A stretch of 64,000 nt of DNA from Psococerastis gibbosa (taxonomy: Eukaryota > Arthropoda > Insecta > Psocodea > Psocidae). The stretch spans positions 46,039,039 to 46,103,038 of the forward strand of contig OZ020487.1 in assembly GCA_963971405.1 (NCBI GenBank). Reading direction: 5' to 3'. The translations under genes and the position numbers were made by a program. This document shows positions 36,501-64,000 of this stretch, in pieces. The stretch's first letter is position 1. Each line of letters begins with the position of its first letter. The notes under the pieces were generated by a model. The model was not told the DNA's origin. It saw only the letters and a list, made by a program, of their open reading frames with translations, and made no database searches.

Positions 36501-39260
36501 CCCCAGAAATAATAAATTAATAAAATACTTTGGGTGGGAAGGGAATGTCCCATTCGTTGCTCTTCTTTCGTCCATTTTATTTACATGTTCCTTGGACATT
36601 ATGCCGACATTTGCAGCCTATGGGCAACTCAAACTTCAACTCTCTGTTTTAAGGCTGTATCCTTTGCATGCAAATATGGAGCAAAAGCAGCGTCTTCGGA
36701 ATTTAGAGAAGTTTCGTGACAACGACAGTGGTATTCTGCTGGCGACAGACGTGGCAGCGAGGGGTTTGGACATACCGGAGGTTGGCCACGTCGTCCACTA
36801 TCAGGTGCCAAGGACGGCCGAGTCGTATGTACATCGTAGTGGACGAACTGCTCGTGGCACCAACTTGGGCGCGACTCTGCTGCTGATTAGTGTAGAGGAA
36901 CACAAATTGTACAACAAACTTATGAAGACGTTGAATAGAGGTGGGTAGAGTACTGTATGGGAGAGATGGGACATTCGAGTGCGCCAAAAATATTTTTTGA
37001 ACCCTGGGGCCACCTGGTACGTTTTTTCAATAGCTGGTCATAGTGAACGTGGCATCAGATGGCCCGAGGATTAAAAAATAGTTTTAGTGCGCTCGAATGT
37101 CCCATCTCTCCTATATTGAGCTCCAAAGGCAGGCTATGTCTTCTTCTTCTTGAGTCACTCCCTAGGCCGTAGCCAGAATTTTAGTGTTAGTACAAAACCC
37201 TGAGCACTTACGGCAGGAACTGCTATACAGAGGGAAACCCACTAGCCCAGTTAACACCTTATCCGCGATTTGAGATTTAATCAACTCGAAGAGAAGATGT
37301 AAAGTTATAGTTATAGCAAGTTTTGATAAAACGCCTAGTTTTTGTTAGTTTATTAAAATGAAATACTACGAAGTCATGAAGAATTTTTTCTATGAGTATA
37401 ATAGGCCTATTATCATTATTGCTTTCCTATTTATTTTTACAGAAACGGGAATAGATGATTTAGAAGTGCCAAATGAGGATCTAGTAAACGTAAAAAGTGC
37501 GGTTCATGTTGCCAGAGACATCGATCAGATGACGCTGGCGTTGAGGCGGAAGACGTCAAAGGAGAAGTGGTACGAGAAGGCGGCTATGGAGATGGATTTA
37601 CTTCTAGATGACGATGAATTGTATCCTTTGACTTTAGATATTGACAGTAACCTATCAGACTTGTTACATTTGCCGATCTGATGGGATTTGGTAATTGTGT
37701 TACGGTTATTGAGTTGTTGGTGAAAACCGTAGTGGAGTGGATAACGTTCTGAACTTCCGTAATGTAAGTCGCGGGTCCCATTCCGCCACATTCCAATTAG
37801 AAATAAATATCCATGTCAGAGGTGGAAGCCAAGTAGGTCGGAATCCACTCATTCATATCATAAGGCGGGGATTCCACCAACGTCAGTAGTGATAGTATAT
37901 GTAGTTTTGAAGTGGTAGCAGACATTTTTAGTATGTTTTTAATGTCTGCTACCATGTCAAAACTACATTTACTATCACTAATGACGTTGGTGGAATCCCT
38001 GCCTAACAAGTTCAAACACGAAGACTTGTCTCTATGCGTCAGGACATGTAGAGTAGTGGTACAGACTCCGACTTTCACCCGAAAGGTTGTTGGTTCAAGT
38101 CCCACACTCGCTACATTTTCTGGCCTTGCTTTTCAGAGGGCATTTAAAGCAGGCGGTCCCGGGTGGGTATTAGAGTGTAAGATAGGGTTTTATAGCCCTA
38201 ACGCCGCTAGATTGGCTTTGTAATTGAACAAAAAGTCAATATTTATTTATTTATTTATGCAAGTTCCGTTGTTAAACTCATGCCAATGCAAAAATTGTGC
38301 GAACGACAGAGGTTACGTTATGTAGTAATTGAGAGCCCCATGACACCCTGAAGGTTAGGTGAAAAAGAAGAAGACAAATACTTTTAAAACAGCTATTACA
38401 CGTTTTTTTGTTATGTCGAATTCCACAGGAAATATCAGTTGTAGAACTATAAAAAAATATTGCATTCCTTAGAAGGAATACTCATCAATAATTTAATACA
38501 TGATATGTGGCTGTAACTGATCCCGATTGGCACACAGCTTCTTACTTCGGACGCCCTCGCCAACCATGCTTGGCACAAATGAAAATAGACCACTTGGCAA
38601 TTTTTGAAAACCAATTTTAATGCATTAGTAGATTTATTTTATATCCCTAAAAAACGATATTTAGTGAGGGACAAAGATGTTTCCCATCAATTTAAGTTTG
38701 ATGGTTAAATAGCGGGTCATGTGACTAGACAATAAAATGGAAAGTAAAAAATCGTGTTAATGTAGCGTTGTCAACAGCAAAGCCCCCCCAGATTCATTGA
38801 ACAATTGTTTTGGCACAATTTGTGACGCTGCGGAGTAGCCGCCAGTAGTTTGGCAATATAGTATATAGTATATGAATATTATTGTGACGTCAGGTCACCC
38901 ATGTGTGCCGGTGTTTTAGCTTATGTAATCCACAGTTAAAAACAGCAAAATTTATTTATTTACTTTTAACAAGTTGACATTACAGACTGATGACACAACT
39001 GGTCTCTATCCTTAAATATTGGTTGTTAAATACGTTTTGCTTCACTGCTAATCTCTTTCTAGTTTCCTTAACAAGTATCATTTAGACCTGAAAAAACAAG
39101 TGACGTGGCCGTCAAGAAAGTTAAGAAGGAGCTCAGCTACAAACAAAAGGAATTGGAAAAACTTCTGAAATCCATCACAGTGCCCAGAAAGTTCTCGGGG
39201 AAATATCCGGACATGAATGTGGGAATGAAACCAAAGCACATCAGACCTATGCGGAAATAA
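30503..39260 (+). CDS. DDX24: DEAD-box RNA helicase DDX24 / Mak5 type, 9 exons
   Basis: Coding exons: 30503-30631, 31122-31339, 32342-32500, 33289-33543, 35036-35205, 35824-36082, 36654-36940, 37443-37620, 39086-39260. All phases agree and give 609 aa. DDX24/Mak5 is a nucleolar ATP-dependent helicase needed for 60S ribosomal subunit assembly. The N-terminus has the DDX24-type KWKPVAIDN and a Lys-rich tract. Motifs in order: Q motif KPTSIQQ (119-125), AETGSGKT (143-150), PTRELA (183-188), TPGR (232-235), DEAD (259-262), SAT (296-298), [18 protein letters not shown] (428-438) and HRSGRTAR (457-464). [15 protein letters not shown] and [16 protein letters not shown] are specific to this subfamily. 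At 609 aa it is shorter than human DDX24 (about 860), mainly because the long acidic insertion between the ATP-binding motif and PTRELA is absent. The C-terminus is Lys-rich. The exon 8 donor (TT|GTATCC) is weak. Confidence 0.94.
31630..31736 (-). repeat. SINE-2 family copy, 5'-truncated
   Basis: Minus-strand copy in DDX24 intron 2. On the plus strand it reads T-rich tail, then TTAATCGCATACAAACAATT and GACCTCTTCAGTCGCCTCAC, ending at AGGTACTTGT. The head region present at 60451 is missing. Confidence 0.6.
32630..32899 (-). repeat. SINE-2 / SINE-1 composite
   Basis: In DDX24 intron 3 a minus-strand SINE-2 (32630-32795; ATTCGCATACAAACAACTCC, TGTGTAGAGACTCGC) is followed directly by the head of a minus-strand SINE-1 (32803-32899) with B box (inverse) GGGACTCGAACC and CTCTACATGTCCTGA. 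The SINE-1 lacks its 3' half. Either one inserted next to the other or the pair moved together. Confidence 0.6.
33000..33115 (-). repeat. Retroelement-like repeat fragment (inverse of 29662 family)
   Basis: ATCGAAGATTGGCGACCATT, CTTGGAGATTGCTGCTCTGA and GTGCCTTTGCCAAACCAC are the reverse complement of the unit at 29662-29785. It lies in DDX24 intron 3. Confidence 0.55.
33729..34207. mobile_element. Foldback element family B, copy 1 (479 bp)
   Basis: The left end GGCGGCAATTCCACCGGCGA and the right end (inverse) GGCGGCAATTCCACTGGCGA head inverted arms of about 85 nt that continue through ATTTACTT and GGAGACTAT. It lies in DDX24 intron 4. Related ends occur at 37863-38004 and 43578-43956. No ORF with transposase motifs is seen. 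Confidence 0.75.
34434..34650 (+). repeat. SINE-1 family copy
   Basis: GTCAAGACATG start, A box TAGCGTAGTGG and B box GGTTCGAGTCC (exact consensus) at about 34489-34501. Then CTGGCCATGCTTCGGAGGGC, GCTTAGTAATA and an AAAAAGTCCTTATTTATTT tail. It lies in DDX24 intron 4. Confidence 0.75.
35308..35765. repeat. Two repeat fragments in DDX24 intron 5
   Basis: 35308-35362 (GGCAGTGGTTTGGCAAGAGC and CGACTTCCCAGAGCAGCAGT) belongs to the 29662 family. 35690-35760 (CCATACAGAGGCGTACCG and CAATATGGA) matches 48000-48085 in ZFR intron 4, where the minus strand can encode GSGTPLDGLTYFGPG. Both look like pieces of dispersed coding repeats. The intervening sequence is unremarkable. Confidence 0.45.
36421..36556. 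mobile_element. Foldback element family C, degenerate copy
   Basis: TTGGGCCACCTGCTACGCC and CTTGTCAGGTGGCCCCAG form inverted inner arms like the copy at 36957-37115, and the right end keeps GGGAATGTCCCATTCG. The left end is eroded. It lies in DDX24 intron 6, about 100 nt before exon 7. Confidence 0.5.
36957..37115. mobile_element. Foldback element family C, intact copy (159 bp)
   Basis: The left end TATGGGAGAGATGGGACATT plus CGAGTGCGCCAAAA is repeated inversely at the right end (TTTTAGTGCGCTCGAATGTC, CCATCTCTCCTATA). It starts only 16 nt after the exon 7 donor of DDX24. Other copies are at 57174-57324, 49278-49427, and 45091-46100 (interrupted). Confidence 0.75.
37863..38004. mobile_element. 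Foldback element family B, minimal copy (142 bp)
   Basis: Arms 37863-37930 and 37942-38004 are near-perfect inverse copies starting AGGC.GGGATTCCACCAACG. They share GTGGTAGCAGACATT with the family B copy at 43578-43956. The loop is about 11 nt, so a transcript through DDX24 intron 8 would fold into a ~65-bp hairpin. Confidence 0.75.
38038..38262 (+). repeat. SINE-1 family copy, near full length
   Basis: A box TAGAGTAGTGG, B box GGTTCAAGTCC (one change), CTACATTTTCTGGCC, TATAGCCCTAACGCCGCTAG, ATTGAACAAAAAGTC and a (TTTA)n tail. It follows the family B hairpin by 33 nt in DDX24 intron 8. Confidence 0.75.
38263..39085. other. Remainder of DDX24 intron 8
   Basis: The segment 38570-38850 is an old inverse match to 4930-5050 (GACCCGCTATTTAACCATCA side and CGGAGTAGCCGCCAGT). 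Otherwise nothing is recognised. Confidence 0.4.
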
Positions 39261-40093
39261 TTAACATTAAATTAATCTTGTCTTAAACTTATTTTCGAGT
39301 TTAATTGGCGTACCTTTCTTTGTTTCGCGCTGGGACAAGCGTGGCTGGTGTAATAATCAAAACTTACTACTTATTGCTTCACACTATGGCCCGTGGAGGG
39401 CCTAAGTCTGCTGTACCATATCGCGGCAGCCTGCGAAGTAGTGAAGTAGTGGAAGTAGGCGATATTAAGTTTCACCATAAAATTACTTACCTACATCAGC
39501 GATGCGATTATTTGGAAAGTGCTATTCCAAATAGTTTTGTTTACATTTTTTTAACCGCAGATTAAGTTAACATTAAACAGCATTGTAGGCCCGCAGGATA
39601 TGTAGTCTACGGCTCTACGCTCGCTTAGAAAGATGAAAACTTGTAGGCCTATTATAATGACCTTGGCGAGTCCACAGAAAATGTGCGAATACATATTTTG
39701 TAGTTAGTTTATTTTATCTGTGAAATCGCAAGGGTAATTGGACACCCTGGTGACCCTTCTAGTAAAAAGTCTTCTGAAAAAAGATATTAAGAAATCAAAG
39801 ATTTAATAAAAATAGGTAAATTTGGAATTAAAATTGTCTTACTAAAAAAGTCTACATTGCCTTAAGCATTATTGAATTTTTTTTAAAAGTGGCGCGCTTC
39901 TAGAAACCACTCTAATCAGTGATTTTCTTTACAAACTAAAAATTCATTTAATATTTCATTTTAAATAAATATTAATTGAAATTATTATTTTTTAACATTT
40001 AATATTTAATTTGCGTCAAACGTTTTACGTAAAAATTCACAAAATACACATTCAAAAGATGCTATATCCGGTGTTACGTGGTCATTATCCGCC
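39261..40093. other. Intergenic region between DDX24 and ZFR
   Basis: It is 0.8 kb and includes the repeat at about 39510-39600 (copy of 22800-22930). The ZFR promoter should lie in the right-hand half, but I see no TATA box or distinct core motif. Confidence 0.45.
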
Positions 40094-40137
40094 ATGATGC
40101 CATTTTCATTTCCTGTCTGCTTGACGACAAAGCAGAG

Positions 40138-63101
<22,964 letters not shown>

Positions 63102-63546
63102 TTTAGCCGTTAGCCGTTGCGGAAATGTTGGCGCTGCTACTATCTCATTCATATACTGTATATCTATGCCGCGCTCGCGTTAAACCGCTTTTCTTTATTT
63201 AATTTTCAAATAACTTGTGACATTTTATACATTTGGACTAAAAACACTGGCATTGCGTTGAAGAGTTGTAAAAAAGACTGTGTAGAATGTTTAGGTGGTT
63301 TGTGATCTTATTTGATTAGGGCTCAACGTTGTGAGTTAATGATGGGGTAGGAAGGGTAGCCGCTGAATTCAGTTTAAAGAAGACCCCTCCCCCTGAGCTC
63401 TTGCCCATTCACGGTCTGGTAGTGTCCTTTATTACTCACATGATGTGAGTACTTCTAAAATAGAATTGAATGCAAATGGGCTGCTTGCAGGAGTAGCTGA
63501 TTTGGGAGAGTAGGATCTAAGAAGGCTGGGTGCGGGGGCAGGTGTA
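63102..63546. other. Presumed ZFR 3' UTR
   Basis: No canonical AATAAA is visible, so the 3' end may use a variant signal or lie further downstream, past the hairpin element at 63547. Confidence 0.4.
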
Positions 63547-63733
63547 GTCCACGCAAAATGAGAAAAGTATGGACATGGAATGTTTTGATCCTGAGTAAAA
63601 ATATTCTTTGCACAATTTTTGTTATGCCTTGCATCCAATGCAATAAGGTAACACAAAATGGTGCAAGGAATATTTTTAGTGTTGCACAGGATCAAAACAT
63701 TCCATGTCCATACTTTTCTCATTTTGCGTGGAC
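63547..63733. mobile_element. Foldback element with TA target duplication (187 bp)
   Basis: The terminal repeat GTCCACGCAAAATGAGAAAA continues GTATGGACATGGAATG and TTTTGATCCTG. It is matched inversely at the right end with almost no change over about 48 nt, and with small indels out to 85 nt. TA flanks both sides (63545-63546 and 63734-63735), the signature of Tc1/mariner-type insertion. It lies about 450 bp after the ZFR stop codon and may be in its 3' UTR. Confidence 0.8.
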
Positions 63734-63735
63734 TA

Positions 63736-64000
63736 TACTAGTGGAGTTGGCTTCTTCTAAGTATTCGTCGATATGGCATAGAAGTATTTGCGTTGCGCCT
63801 GGCTATCACGGAATTCTGATTTCTGTGGTGGCCTATGGCATCGGCCTCATAACACGTTTGATTTAAATTAAATTTAAAAAAATTAACTCTTGCCTCCTTT
63901 AGACTGAACGTAGCGGTTATCATATTTGGTGTAAATGTGGATTCATACCTGCAGTCCTAGCATGCCTAGTTTATTTAACACAGGGTTTAGAGTTAATTTT
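63736..64000. other. Window end, no feature
   Basis: AT-rich. No gene start or repeat is recognised. Confidence 0.4.

Noticed and set aside
36490-36653. Extended N-terminal part of the frame containing DDX24 exon 7
   Set aside because: It is intron 6 sequence with a foldback remnant; the acceptor at 36653 joins correctly to exon 6.
63558-63866. 102-codon plus-strand frame near the window end
   Set aside because: It runs through both arms of the palindromic element at 63547-63733; an inverse copy of the same peptide appears on the other strand.

Overview
The window is animal nuclear DNA, most likely from an arthropod and plausibly an insect. It has AT-rich introns with GT-AG splice sites, GC-rich coding exons, and many short interspersed repeats, foldback (terminal-inverted-repeat) elements, tRNA-derived SINEs, a non-LTR retrotransposon and a mariner relic. 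Four protein-coding genes lie head to tail on the + strand, and each can be read through from its start codon to its stop codon by joining exons in consistent phase. I could not place the species.

Layout. 1-8.3 kb holds no gene, only repeats (a SINE, two related TTC-rich tandem arrays and an ~800-bp inverted-terminus element). 8,667-19,580 is Pdk1, the phosphoinositide-dependent kinase (4 exons, 637 aa). 19.6-24.0 kb is intergenic with several foldback elements. 24,048-29,078 is an N-acetylneuraminate (sialic acid) lyase (5 exons, 309 aa). 30,503-39,260 is a DDX24/Mak5-type DEAD-box RNA helicase (9 exons, 609 aa). 40,138-63,101 is ZFR (Zn72D type), a zinc-finger/DZF RNA-binding protein (19 exons, 912 aa). 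The last 0.9 kb holds the region downstream of ZFR with a TA-flanked hairpin element.

The four proteins do not form an operon-like pathway: one is a growth-signalling kinase, one a sialic-acid catabolic enzyme, one a ribosome-biogenesis helicase and one a nuclear RNA-binding protein. The most notable structure is in the ZFR introns. Introns 7, 10, 11 and 12 each carry a ~60-70-nt unit with box C, D', C' and D motifs and a short closing stem, with box D ending 69-79 nt before the acceptor. That is the architecture and position of intron-hosted box C/D snoRNAs. In three of the four units both guides can pair with neighbouring segments of 28S rRNA. ZFR therefore looks like a snoRNA host gene.

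Other points of interest are partial exon duplications beside real exons in Pdk1 and ZFR, a 143-codon reading frame overprinting the start of ZFR, inverted repeats flanking exons 2-3 of the lyase, and two cases of one foldback element nested in another. All calls come from reading the sequence. No database search was run, and family assignments rest on recognisable motifs recalled from known proteins.
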